Assembly: GCA_944332455.1 (NCBI GenBank)
Contig: CALVJY010000017.1
Location: 1 to 48,031, forward strand
Source of the DNA: an uncultured Clostridia bacterium
Lineage (GTDB): Bacteria; Bacillota; Clostridia; Christensenellales; HGM11417
Reading direction: 5' to 3'
DNA: 48,031 nucleotides
Shown: positions 14,750 through 23,386 of the stretch, in pieces
Position numbering within the stretch: position 1 is the first letter of the stretch
Layout of the letters: each line of letters begins with the position of its first letter
Translations under genes and position numbers: made by a program
The notes under the pieces: generated by a model
Database searches by the model: none
Seen by the model: the letters and a program-made list of their open reading frames with translations, nothing else
Told to the model about the DNA's origin: nothing

Positions 14750-16132
14750 TCAGGCGGCCGCAGGCTCCTCCGGCTTGGGTCCGCGGTTGAGGATGAGGTT
14801 GGCGGCCTCCACGCCCAGCCCGATGACGGCGCCGGCCAGCGCGAACCACCACGACAGCAGCCCGGCCGCACAGAGCATGACCACCCCCACGGCGATCAGC
14901 GCGCCGGACAGATAGCCGTACATCCGCCGCTTGGTCCAGAAGCACAGCACCGCGCTCCCCACGCCGGCGGGCAGCATGGCCACCCCCAGCATGGTCCAGA
15001 TGGAGTAGCTGAACACCCCCCACTGCTCGGCGATGAACCACAAAATGCCGGATACCAGCACAAAGCCCCAACAGATGAGGCCCGTCCGCTGCTCGGCCAG
15101 GGAGAGGTCCTTCCACAGCACGGCCAGGGCCACGGCGGTGAAGACCGTCAGCAGAATGACGCTTAAAAGCTGGGAGACCCGCAGCTCGCCCGGCGTCCAC
15201 AGGCTGTCCGAGCGGAAGCCCTCGATGATGGCCCGGCCGATGCCGTACCAGATGAAGTAGAGGCAGGTGACCATGCCGTCATACTTGTGGCTCTTGTTGT
15301 AGGAGTAGGCGAACAGGATGGCAAAGCCGATGATGTTGACCAGAAACTCGTAGAAGAAGGTGGCCTGATACCACATGTTCTGGTCCTCGATCCACACCGC
15401 GAAGGGGAAGAACTGCCAGGCGGGGTCGGTGACCGCCTCGCCGTAGGCCTCCTGGTTGAAGAAGTTGCCCCAGCGGCCGATGGCCTGGCCCAGAATGAGG
15501 GCGGGCGCAATGGAATCGCAGACCGCCCGGATCTGCTTCCAGGTGAACTTTTTGATCCGGCACATGGCGAAGACGCCGATGGCGCCCCCGATCACCCCGC
15601 CGTAGATGGCCAGGCCCCCGCCCCGGATGTTGAACAGGTGGTAGATCCCCGAGCTGGAGGAGGTGGGATCGTTGAGGAAGCAGTAGATGATCCGCCCGAA
15701 GATCAGGGTCAGCGCCACGGTGAACACCGACCAGATCGCCCAGTCCCTGGCGCCCGCGGGCATCCGCTTGTCGCCCTCGGCGAAGGGCCGGATGCGGCAG
15801 AACTTGAGGGGGTTGATCCTGATGATCAGCAGGCCCACGGCGGCGAAGATCACAAAGCCCAGGATGGTCCCCCACCAGCTGATCCCCCGCCAGAAGGTGA
15901 ACATGGTCCAAAAGGACGAGGGGTTGTCGCTGAAGATGATGTAGTAGAACCGCGCCCCGATGATGGCCAGCGGCAGCACCAGAATGGCGAAGTCGATGAC
16001 CATGTCGGCCTTGAAGCCCTTGCGGCGGAAGAGGACGGCGGCCACCAGCATGCCGAGCAGCATGCCGGTGACGATCATGATGGCGTACCACATGATGTCG
16101 ACGCCGAAAATGGTAAATGCTACGGGATCCAT
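14750..16132 (-). CDS. lgt: Prolipoprotein diacylglyceryl transferase with C-terminal membrane extension
   Basis: 460 aa, GGGAGG ribosome site. Lgt moves diacylglycerol from phosphatidylglycerol to the lipobox Cys of prolipoproteins. Visible signatures are GISWWGTILGF, RGGGLAIYGGVIGGAIGV, the diagnostic GRWGNFFNQEAYG, and FIWYGIGRAIIEGFRSDSL. The core alone would end near residue 325. About 130 further residues add four hydrophobic segments (starting VSQLLSVILLTVFTAVALA) and a Pro/Ala tail. An insert around KRMPAGARDWAIWSV also lengthens the first half. Common Lgt proteins are about 260-320 aa, so the extension is unusual and its role unknown. Confidence 0.95.
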   Translation of the reverse strand: MDPVAFTIFGVDIMWYAIMIVTGMLLGMLVAAVLFRRKGFKADMVIDFAILVLPLAIIGARFYYIIFSDNPSSFWTMFTFWRGISWWGTILGFVIFAAVGLLIIRINPLKFCRIRPFAEGDKRMPAGARDWAIWSVFTVALTLIFGRIIYCFLNDPTSSSSGIYHLFNIRGGGLAIYGGVIGGAIGVFAMCRIKKFTWKQIRAVCDSIAPALILGQAIGRWGNFFNQEAYGEAVTDPAWQFFPFAVWIEDQNMWYQATFFYEFLVNIIGFAILFAYSYNKSHKYDGMVTCLYFIWYGIGRAIIEGFRSDSLWTPGELRVSQLLSVILLTVFTAVALAVLWKDLSLAEQRTGLICWGFVLVSGILWFIAEQWGVFSYSIWTMLGVAMLPAGVGSAVLCFWTKRRMYGYLSGALIAVGVVMLCAAGLLSWWFALAGAVIGLGVEAANLILNRGPKPEEPAAA

Positions 16133-16638
16133 GGGAAACCTCCCTTTTTCAAATTCCGGACCGTCCGGCCCTTCCCCGGCGGCCTGCCGGGGAGGATTTT
16201 TCTATGGCGAGGGGCGGCTTTGGCCGCCTTCCCCTTGTTTTTGTTCTTTTCCCCAAAAGTGGGTCATCGGGTCGCCCCGTGCCTTTTGTTCTTTTCCCTC
16301 AAAGGGACCGGGCTGCAAAAGGGAGCCATCGGGCTGCCCCGTCTCCTCCAAAGGGATTCGGATTGTCCCGCCGGGCTGCCCCGTGTTTTCTTCCTTTCCC
16401 CCAAGGGGGGGCCGTCGGACTTGCCCGTCTTTGACGGTCGCCTCCCCCTCGGTTCGGCAGGATCCGTTCCCGAAGTTCATGGGGTAAGCCGCGCCCGGAG
16501 GGCCGCTGCGCCGCGCTTGATCGCGCTGCCGGCGGCGATCCGGCATGACGGCCGCGAACTGAGCCGCGCTTCCGGCATTTCGGAAACAACCGCGGACTGA
16601 GCCCCGCCTGAGGCGGCAGGACCGCCCGAGACGATGCC
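16133..16638. repeat. Gene-free stretch with a 13-bp spaced repeat
   Basis: CGGGYYGCCCCGT-like units start at 16268, 16330, 16372 and 16416, set among TTTTGTTCTTTTCCC and CCAAAGGG segments, giving loose repeats of 42-62 bp. A GGCGGC-TTT-GGCCGCC hairpin with flanking GGGG/CCCC lies at about 16211-16234. No credible gene or galK terminator was found. Confidence 0.5.
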
Positions 16639-17862
16639 TTACAGTTCGGTCACCCCGCAGTTGCGGATGCCGATCTCGAAGAGGTTTTCGCGCCCGAACA
16701 CCGCCGAGAGCCGTTCCGCAAAGGCCGAAGCCTCGCCCTCGGGCACAAAGGCCAGCACGGTGCCGGCAAATCCGCCGCCGTGCACCCGGACCGCGCCGCC
16801 CCGGGCATACCGCCGGCAGAGCGTCAGGCCCAGGGGGATGCGCTGGGCCCTGTCGCCCTCGGCCCAGCAGTTTTGCAGGCACTCCCAGGAGCTGTCCCCC
16901 GAGGCGTTGACGGCGGCCAGAAAGGCCGGCATGTCCCCGGTGCGGACGGCCTCGGCGGCCCGCTCCACCCGCTTGTTCTCCTCGAAGAAGTGGACGGCCC
17001 GAAGCACCGCCCTTCCGGAGACCGCCCGGGAGAGCTCGGGCATCCGCTCATAGAACTCGGCCTCGTCCACCTCGCGCAGGAAGGACTTTCCGAAAAAGGC
17101 GGCGGCACTTTGCATGTCCTCCTTGACGGCGGCGTAGGCCGGGGTGAGGTTGGCGTGGTCTCCGCCGGTGTTGACCAGAAAGAGCCGGTAGCCCGGGAAG
17201 GCGGCGCTGACCGAGCGGACGGCCGGCCTTTGGGGGTCGGCGAAGTCGATGTAGGTCAGGCCGCCCAGGGCCACGCCCATCTGGTCGAGCAGCCCGCTGG
17301 GCTTGCCGAAGTAGACGTTTTCGGCGTACTGGGAGACCCTGGCCAGCTCCTCGCCGGAAAGGGCCCCGTCGTTGTAGAAGCAGTTCTGGATGTGGGCGAC
17401 CAGCACCTCGAAGGCGGCCGAGGACGAGACCCCCGCCCCCCGGAAGACCTCGGAGGAGGTCCAGGCGGCAAAGCCCCCGACCTTGCGTCCGCTCTGCTTT
17501 AAGATGGCCAGAATACCCTTGCAGAGGGCGGCGGAGTCCCCCTTTTCCTCCACCCGCAGGCTGAGGTCCTCCACCGAAAAGCGGACCTCGGGGTAGCCCT
17601 CGGAGCAGACGATGACCTCGTCTTTTAAGGGACGGGCGGCGCACAGGGTGTCCATGCTGATGCCGGCCACCAGCACCTTGCCGTGGTTGTGGTCGGTGTG
17701 GTTGCCGCAGATCTCGGCCCGTCCGGAGGCCGAAAAGCCCCGGACCTCGCCCGGCCCGAACCGTTTGAGGAAGGCGGCCTTTACCCCCTCCCACCGGGCC
17801 TCGGCCGCCTCCGGCGTCCGCATCCGCCCGTAGAGGGCTTCCGTTTTTTTGCGATCGAACAT
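16639..17862 (-). CDS. galK: Galactokinase
   Basis: 407 aa. GHMP kinase that makes galactose 1-phosphate for the Leloir pathway. The galactokinase signature GRAEICGNHTDHNHG is at 47-61, the ATP loop GAGVSSSAA at 142-150, the catalytic region GLLDQMG near 190-196 (Asp193), and the C-terminal GGGFAGT motif near 365. The length is close to the usual 380-400. It stands alone with its own promoter, but galM lies 5.5 kb away on the other strand. No galT or galE is in the window. Confidence 0.95.
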   Translation of the reverse strand: MFDRKKTEALYGRMRTPEAAEARWEGVKAAFLKRFGPGEVRGFSASGRAEICGNHTDHNHGKVLVAGISMDTLCAARPLKDEVIVCSEGYPEVRFSVEDLSLRVEEKGDSAALCKGILAILKQSGRKVGGFAAWTSSEVFRGAGVSSSAAFEVLVAHIQNCFYNDGALSGEELARVSQYAENVYFGKPSGLLDQMGVALGGLTYIDFADPQRPAVRSVSAAFPGYRLFLVNTGGDHANLTPAYAAVKEDMQSAAAFFGKSFLREVDEAEFYERMPELSRAVSGRAVLRAVHFFEENKRVERAAEAVRTGDMPAFLAAVNASGDSSWECLQNCWAEGDRAQRIPLGLTLCRRYARGGAVRVHGGGFAGTVLAFVPEGEASAFAERLSAVFGRENLFEIGIRNCGVTEL

Positions 17863-17956
17863 CTTCCGAAATTCTCCTTTTCCGATCTCCCCCGATCATG
17901 CTCCGGCCGCGATCAAAAAGTCCGTACGTCTTGAAAGGTCTGCACTTATCTGATTT

Positions 17957-17985
17957 ATTATAGCACAATTTCCCCCGAATGAAAA
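17957..17985 (-). promoter_or_regulatory. Promoter of galK
   Basis: Minus strand: -10 TATAAT (17957-17962) in TGTGCTATAAT, 17-base spacer and a weak -35 TTTTCA (17980-17985). It lies about 95 bases before the galK start. Confidence 0.6.
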
Positions 17986-18091
17986 GAAAAAACGGGCGCA
18001 TTTTCCCCACTCTTTGCCCCGGAGGGGGACATTTCGGACAAAACCCGGCCCCGAAGCGCAAAATTTTCCTGTCCGACACGCCCAAAAATCC

Positions 18092-18120
18092 TTTTAATCG
18101 CGGCCCTTGTGTGGTATAAT
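18092..18120 (+). promoter_or_regulatory. Promoter of the plus-strand biosynthetic unit
   Basis: TATAAT at 18115-18120, 17-base spacer, weak -35 TTTTAA (18092-18097). The first gene starts about 90 bases later. It is divergent from the galK promoter 110 bases away. Confidence 0.55.
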
Positions 18121-18217
18121 GTTCATAAACGCCCCGCCGTCCGGAAGGAAGCGCCCCCGATGAAGGGGCGCCGCCGCCCCGAAAGGACGGACGCCGGGAG
18201 AGAAAGGAGGAACGATC

Positions 18218-19936
18218 GTGAAAAAGCTGGTGCTCAAGGCCGTGAGAAACACCCTGATCGTGGCGGCCCTCCTCCTTTACGCCCTCTTCCTGCTTTTGTG
18301 CATGGACAACGAAAACAGCTACCGCCCCGGATTTCTCGACGTGAATCCCTTCACTTCCTTTTACCTGCTGACCGGCATCACCCTGGAGCTGAGGCAGGGC
18401 TCCTGGCTGCTGCTGACCTCCGCCCTGGGCGCGGTCGGATTTTTTTCGGTGGCCTGGGCGATCTGTCCCCCCATCCGGCAGAAGGTCACCGGCGGGCAGA
18501 GCGGGGACCGGAAGTTCACCCTGGTCTACTACACCGTCACCTTTCTGCTGTTTGCGGTCTGCTTTCTGGTCTTTCAGTTCCTGACCCCCCTGTTCCGGGA
18601 ATCTGTGCTGAACGGCGACGCCGTCTATGCCGCCGTCATCGCCTTCGGCCTGGCCCTGGCCGCCGAGCTTCTGACGGTGGGCTTTCTGCACCTGGCGGGC
18701 CGCTCGATGGTCCGGCTGATCCGCTACATGAAGGGCGGGAGCGAGCCGGCCTCCCCGCCGCCCCCGCCGGCAAAGCAGACGGTCTCCGAATTTCTGGCCG
18801 AGGCCCATCGCTACCCCTCCCCCCACCGGGTCTTTACGGACCTGGGGTTCATCGACGACTACTACAAGACCAACCGGCCCGACCCCCTGCCCGAGGAAGA
18901 TCAGCCCGGCGACCTGATGGCCCTGACCCTGGGCTTTCAGTCCTACCTGTCCTCGGTCTGCGGGCTCTCCTTCGGGCTGGACAGCCTGCGGGCCTTTTTC
19001 TCCTCGATGGCGGCCTCCCGGCTGGTCATCCTGGACGGCGGGACGGGGGCCGAAAAGACCCTGCTGCCCAAGTTCTTCTGCCAATATATCCGGGAATCGG
19101 CCTTTTACCTGCCCGTACAGCCGGGCTGGAAGGACCGCACCCCGGTGTTCGGCACCTACTATCCCCCCAACAACTCCTACCTGGAGACCGCCTTTTTACG
19201 CCGGCTTTACAACGCCTCCTACCGGGAGGACCACCTGAACTTTATGGTGTTCGAGGGCTTTGACCTCTCCCGGCCCGACCGCTACCTGGGCGATCTGGTC
19301 TCCTCCCTGGAATGGGAGGGCGAGAGCCGGGCGGTGGACCTTCTGCCCCTCTCCCTCCCCGGGGAGCTGCCCGCCCGCTTCAACAGCCAGGGCCGCCTGG
19401 TCGTTCCCGACAACACCTGGTTTTTCGGGGCGCTGGCGGGGGAGTCGGGGCTTCCCCTCCCCGAAAAGATCTGCGACCGCGCCATGACCGTGACTTTTTC
19501 CGACCACAACACCAAGCTGACGGCGGGGGTGGAGGCCGACCCCGTCTTCCTTTCGCCCCGGCGGCTGCTCGGCCTGTTCGAGGCCGCCCGCCGCGATCCC
19601 GCCTGCGCCCTGTCCGAGGAGGAGCTGAAAACCTTTTTGAAGCTCTGCGACCGGGTGTACGACAGCTTCGGGGTCCCCTGCGGCAACCGCTTTGTGGGCC
19701 AGCTGAAAAAGGCCGTCCCCGTCTTCGTGGCCTGCGGGGGCGAAAAGGCGACCGCCCTGGACTTCCTGTTTGCCTCCAAAATTTTGCGTAGGGCGGTCAA
19801 AAAGCCGGCCGCCGGCAGGGAGGCCGAGATCAGTGCCCTGACCCGCTGCATACGGGAGCACTACGGGAAAAACGTCTTTGTACGCTCGGCCGCCATGCTG
19901 GCCGAGTGGACGGCCCCGGAGGTGAAAGATGACTGA
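18218..19936 (+). CDS. Membrane protein with degenerate AAA+ domain
   Basis: 572 aa, GTG start 7 bases after AAAGGAGG. Four membrane segments (about 11-28, 62-82, 103-122, 135-160) precede a Pro-rich linker (176-186) and a cytoplasmic domain. From 260 on, the order LVILDGGTGAEKT (269-281), LPVQPGWKDRTPVFGTYYPP (298-317), FLRRLYNASY, FMVFEGFDLSRPDRYLGDL (342-360) and VPDNTWFFGAL follows membrane-linked McrB/MoxR-like AAA+ proteins. The Walker A Gly before Lys is Glu (GAEKT instead of GxGKT), and the usual Walker B LDEMN is FEGFD. ATP hydrolysis is therefore doubtful, and a pseudo-ATPase scaffold is likely (inference). The stop overlaps ilvB by 8 bases. Confidence 0.7.
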   Translation: MKKLVLKAVRNTLIVAALLLYALFLLLCMDNENSYRPGFLDVNPFTSFYLLTGITLELRQGSWLLLTSALGAVGFFSVAWAICPPIRQKVTGGQSGDRKFTLVYYTVTFLLFAVCFLVFQFLTPLFRESVLNGDAVYAAVIAFGLALAAELLTVGFLHLAGRSMVRLIRYMKGGSEPASPPPPPAKQTVSEFLAEAHRYPSPHRVFTDLGFIDDYYKTNRPDPLPEEDQPGDLMALTLGFQSYLSSVCGLSFGLDSLRAFFSSMAASRLVILDGGTGAEKTLLPKFFCQYIRESAFYLPVQPGWKDRTPVFGTYYPPNNSYLETAFLRRLYNASYREDHLNFMVFEGFDLSRPDRYLGDLVSSLEWEGESRAVDLLPLSLPGELPARFNSQGRLVVPDNTWFFGALAGESGLPLPEKICDRAMTVTFSDHNTKLTAGVEADPVFLSPRRLLGLFEAARRDPACALSEEELKTFLKLCDRVYDSFGVPCGNRFVGQLKKAVPVFVACGGEKATALDFLFASKILRRAVKKPAAGREAEISALTRCIREHYGKNVFVRSAAMLAEWTAPEVKDD

Positions 19937-21482
19937 GCAAAACGGCGCCCGCCTGGCCGCCGACATTCTGAAAGAACGGGGTCCCGGGGTGGTGTTCGGC
20001 TATCCGGGGGCGGCCGTGCTGGAGCTGTTCGACGCCCTGGTCCGAAGCGGCCTGCGGGTGGTAGTGCCCGCCCACGAGCAGGGCGGGATCTTTGCCGCCG
20101 ACGGCTTTGCCCGGATGACCGGGCGGGCGGGGGTGGTGGCGGCCACCAGCGGCCCCGGGGCCACCAACCTGGTCACCGGGCTGGCCAACGCCTTTATGGA
20201 CTCCGTCCCCCTGGTCGCCGTCACCGGCAACGTCCCCTCCGACCTCATCGGCCGGGACAGCTTTCAGGAGGTCTACGTGGCCGGCATCACCGTGCCGGTG
20301 ACCAAGCATAACTTTGTGGTCCGCCGCCCCGGGGAGCTGGAGGAGATCCTGCTTTCGGCCTTCGACATCGCCGAGAGCGGCCGCCCCGGCCCGGTGCTGG
20401 TGGACATCCCCCGGGACGTGTCGGCCGCCCCCAACGCCCGAAAGGGAGTCTCCTTTCCCGCACGCCCCCTGCCCTTCCCGACCGAAGGCGAGCTGGAGGC
20501 CGCGGCTGAGCGGATCAACGCCGCCCGCCGTCCGCTGGTGCTGGCCGGAGGCGGGGTGTGCCGATCGGGGGCCGGGGCGGCGCTGGAGGCCTTTCTGAAG
20601 GCCGGAAACCTCCCCTGCGCCCACACCCTGATGGCCGAAGGTCTGCTCGGCGAGGAGCCCTTGAACCTGGGCCTGTGCGGGGTGTACGGCACCCCGGCGG
20701 CCGGGCGGGCCATGAGAGAGTGCGACCTGCTGATCGCCGTGGGCACCCGCTTTTCGGACCGGGTGGTCCCCGACCGCTCCCTGTTCGAGGGGAGAGCGGT
20801 CCTCCACCTGGACGTCGACGAGGCCGAGATCAACAAGAACGTGCGGGCGGACGGCCTGCTGGGGGAGGCAGGGGCCCTGCTGGCCGCGCTGACCCCCCGC
20901 CTTTGCCCGCACCCGGCCTGGACGGCCCCCGACCCGCCGGGAGAGGAAGACTTTCCCCTGGCCGCCGTCCGGCTCATTCAGCGGCGCTTTCCCGAGGCCG
21001 TGTTCACCACCGACGTGGGCCAGCACCAGATGTGGGCGGCCAAAGCCCTGCGGGGGAGGCTGAACGGCTTTCTGACCTCGGGGGGGCTGGGGGCCATGGG
21101 CTACGGGCTGGGCGCGGCCATCGGGGCCAAGCTGGCCCGGCCGGATCTGCCCGTCGTCCACCTGACCGGGGACGGGAGCTTCCACATGAACTGCGCCGAG
21201 CTGTCCACCGCCGCCCGGGAGGGGCTGGACCTCCTTACCGTGGTCTTTGACAACCGCCGTCTGGGGCTGGTCCGCCAGCTGCAGAAGACGGCCCTGGGCG
21301 GGCGGTACGCCTGCACGGCCGTCGAGCGGCCCACAGACTACGTTCGCCTGGCCGAGGCCCTGGGCGGCAGGGGCCGCCGCGCCCGCTCCTTGACTGAGCT
21401 GGACGCCGCTTTGCAGGAGGCCGCCGGAACAAAAGGCCCCTTTGTGATCTGGCTGGAGATCGACCCCGAGGCCGACGTCTGA
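19929..21482 (+). CDS. ilvB: Acetolactate synthase large subunit
   Basis: 517 aa. ThDP enzyme that joins pyruvate with pyruvate or 2-oxobutyrate at the start of valine, leucine and isoleucine synthesis. Domains: ThDP pyrimidine-binding half with the catalytic Glu50 in PAHEQGG, the central FAD-binding domain (about 190-330), and the C-terminal pyrophosphate half with GDGSFHMN (414-421). It is about 40 residues shorter than common IlvB proteins but has all motifs. It begins inside the end of the AAA-like gene. The 207-base gap to ilvN is unusually long for this pair. Confidence 0.93.
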   Translation: MTEQNGARLAADILKERGPGVVFGYPGAAVLELFDALVRSGLRVVVPAHEQGGIFAADGFARMTGRAGVVAATSGPGATNLVTGLANAFMDSVPLVAVTGNVPSDLIGRDSFQEVYVAGITVPVTKHNFVVRRPGELEEILLSAFDIAESGRPGPVLVDIPRDVSAAPNARKGVSFPARPLPFPTEGELEAAAERINAARRPLVLAGGGVCRSGAGAALEAFLKAGNLPCAHTLMAEGLLGEEPLNLGLCGVYGTPAAGRAMRECDLLIAVGTRFSDRVVPDRSLFEGRAVLHLDVDEAEINKNVRADGLLGEAGALLAALTPRLCPHPAWTAPDPPGEEDFPLAAVRLIQRRFPEAVFTTDVGQHQMWAAKALRGRLNGFLTSGGLGAMGYGLGAAIGAKLARPDLPVVHLTGDGSFHMNCAELSTAAREGLDLLTVVFDNRRLGLVRQLQKTALGGRYACTAVERPTDYVRLAEALGGRGRRARSLTELDAALQEAAGTKGPFVIWLEIDPEADV

Positions 21483-21574
21483 CCCCTCTGTCTTTTCGCG
21501 GAAGGATCGCAAAAACATTTTTTCAAACTTGTCTCTCTTCCGCTCTTTGCTCCGGGTCTTCGGAGTCGGAACGA

Positions 21575-21634
21575 GGGGGGCTGCCTTTCCCGCCCGCTCC
21601 CGATTTCGGAGGCTGCGGTGAGGCAGCCGCCCCC
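21575..21634 (+). promoter_or_regulatory. Long-range hairpin between ilvB and ilvN
   Basis: GGGGGGCTGCCT (21575-21586) can pair with AGGCAGCCGCCCCC (21621-21634), with a two-base bulge and a loop that contains further pairing. It lies 55 bases before ilvN and is followed by TTTG. It may be an attenuator or processing site. No T-box or leucine/valine-rich leader peptide was recognised. Confidence 0.3.
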
Positions 21635-21689
21635 TTTGCCGGGACGGGCGGAAGCCTGCCGCTCCGGCCTTTTGAACATTTGAACGACT

Positions 21690-22175
21690 ATGCAGAATTA
21701 TGTACTCTCCGTGCTGGTACGGAACCATGCCGGCGTGCTCTCCCGGGTGACCGGGCTGTTCGGCCGCCGGGGCTACAACATCGAATCCCTTTCGGTCGCG
21801 GCCACGCAGCGGCCGGAGCTCTCCCGCATCACCCTGGTGGTCCGTGGGGACGACTACCTGCTGGAGCAGGTCATCAAGCAGGTCCGTAAGCTGGAGGAGG
21901 TGCTCTCGGTCCGTCCTTTGACCGAGGAGCAGAGCGTCAGCCGGGAACTGCTGCTGATCAAGTTCGGGATCGGGGAGGACGCCTCCGGGCTCATCCGAGC
22001 TTTGAATCCCTTCGGCGCCCGGGTGGTGGACCTCTCCCCCGGCTCCCTGATCGCCGAGCTGACCGGCCCCCCGCGGGAGGTGGACCGCTTTCTGGAGGCT
22101 TTGGCCCCCTTCGGCCCTGCCGAGGTCTGCCGCACCGGACTGACCGCCCTGGCCCGGGGGGAGGACCCCGCATGA
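21690..22175 (+). CDS. ilvN: Acetolactate synthase small (regulatory) subunit
   Basis: 161 aa. An N-terminal ACT domain begins YVLSVLVRNHAGVLSRVTGL (4-23) with the RRGYNIESLSVA motif, which binds branched-chain amino acids for feedback control of IlvB. The C-terminal domain has the usual LLLIKF and SLIAELTG strands. The start codon has no recognisable ribosome site, and an in-frame TGA lies nine bases upstream, so no longer form is possible. The stop overlaps mutY (ATGA). Confidence 0.93.
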   Translation: MQNYVLSVLVRNHAGVLSRVTGLFGRRGYNIESLSVAATQRPELSRITLVVRGDDYLLEQVIKQVRKLEEVLSVRPLTEEQSVSRELLLIKFGIGEDASGLIRALNPFGARVVDLSPGSLIAELTGPPREVDRFLEALAPFGPAEVCRTGLTALARGEDPA

Positions 22176-23386
22176 GCGGCCCCTCCTCCCGCCCAAAGTC
22201 CGAGGCTCCGATCGCGGACGCCCGCGATCCTGTGAGGAAAGCAAAGCCCGGCAGGGCGGCGCAATCCCCTCCGGCCGGCGAGAGCCCGCCGGACGGACGG
22301 TCTTCCCCCGCGGCAGAGGGGGCCGGCCCCCTCTCCCCCTCCGAGCGGCTCCGGCAGATGCCTCAGGCGCTGCTGGCCTGGTACGACCGGGCCGCCCGCG
22401 ATCTGCCCTGGCGGAAGACCCGGGACCCCTACCGCGTGTGGGTCTCCGAGATCATGCTCCAGCAGACCCGGGTGGACACCGTCATCCCCTACTACGAGCA
22501 CTTTCTGGCCGCCCTGCCCACCGTGCGGGATCTGGCCGGGTGCGAGGAGCAAAAGCTGTTGAAGCTGTGGGAGGGGCTGGGGTACTACTCCCGGGTGCGC
22601 AACATGCAGGCCGCGGCCCGGCAGATCGTCCGCTCTTTCGGGGGGGAGTTTCCCAGGGATTGGGAGACCCTCCGCACCCTGAAGGGGGTGGGCGATTACA
22701 CCGCCGGGGCGGTCTGCTCCATCGCCTTTGACGGCCGGGCGGCCGCGGTGGACGGCAACGTCTGCCGGGTGCTGGCCCGCCTGACGGGGGACCGCTCGGA
22801 CATCACCCTGCCCAGGACCCGGGCCGACTTTCGGGCCCGCATCCTGGAGGTGCTGCCTCCCCGGAGCGGGGATTTCAACCAGGCGATCATGGACCTGGGG
22901 GCCACGGTCTGCCTGCCCAACGGCCGCCCCCTCTGCCAAGACTGCCCCCTGGAAAAGTTCTGCGCCTGCCGGGAGGGCGATCTGTGGCGGGAGCTGCCCG
23001 TGCTGCCCCCCAAGAAGGGGCGCAGGAAGGAGCAAAAGACCCTGTTTTTCCTCTTTGACGGGGAGGGCCTGCTGCTGGAAAAGAGGCCGGATTCCGGCCT
23101 GCTGGCGGGCCTGAGCCAGCCCCCCATGGCCGAAGGGCTTTTGGGCCCGGCCGAGGCCGAACGATGGCTGACAGACAGCGGGATCTCGGGCGAACTTCTG
23201 ACCTCCATGGAGGGGCGGCACATCTTTACCCACATCGAGTGGGAGATGCGGGCCTACTTTTTCCGCTGCCGGGAGCTTTCCGGCGCCGTCCCTTTCGGGG
23301 AGCTGGGCAGGCATCCCCTTCCCTCGGCCTTTTCGGCCTTTTTCCGATTTTTCAGACAACTACGCAACGGCGAGGTATTGATATGA
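22172..23386 (+). CDS. mutY: A/G-specific adenine DNA glycosylase
   Basis: 404 aa. MutY removes adenine mispaired with 8-oxoguanine. After a disordered Pro/Ala/Ser-rich extension of about 55 residues, the HhH-GPD domain starts: LPWRKTRDPYRVWVSEIMLQ with catalytic Glu93, the hairpin LKGVGDYTAGAV, and the conserved Asp in AVDGNVCRVLARL. The 4Fe-4S ligands are in CLPNGRPLCQDCPLEKFC. A NUDIX-like C-terminal domain (from about 285) reads the 8-oxoG strand. The N-terminal extension is absent from common MutY; a later start would lack the GGGGGGAGG ribosome site at the present ATG. Confidence 0.93.
   Translation: MSGPSSRPKSEAPIADARDPVRKAKPGRAAQSPPAGESPPDGRSSPAAEGAGPLSPSERLRQMPQALLAWYDRAARDLPWRKTRDPYRVWVSEIMLQQTRVDTVIPYYEHFLAALPTVRDLAGCEEQKLLKLWEGLGYYSRVRNMQAAARQIVRSFGGEFPRDWETLRTLKGVGDYTAGAVCSIAFDGRAAAVDGNVCRVLARLTGDRSDITLPRTRADFRARILEVLPPRSGDFNQAIMDLGATVCLPNGRPLCQDCPLEKFCACREGDLWRELPVLPPKKGRRKEQKTLFFLFDGEGLLLEKRPDSGLLAGLSQPPMAEGLLGPAEAERWLTDSGISGELLTSMEGRHIFTHIEWEMRAYFFRCRELSGAVPFGELGRHPLPSAFSAFFRFFRQLRNGEVLI

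Noticed and set aside
17048..22244. Very long minus-strand frames over galK, the AAA-like gene and ilvB/N
   Set aside because: Low-complexity Gly/Arg/Pro translations in GC-rich DNA, opposite or out of frame with well-recognised genes.
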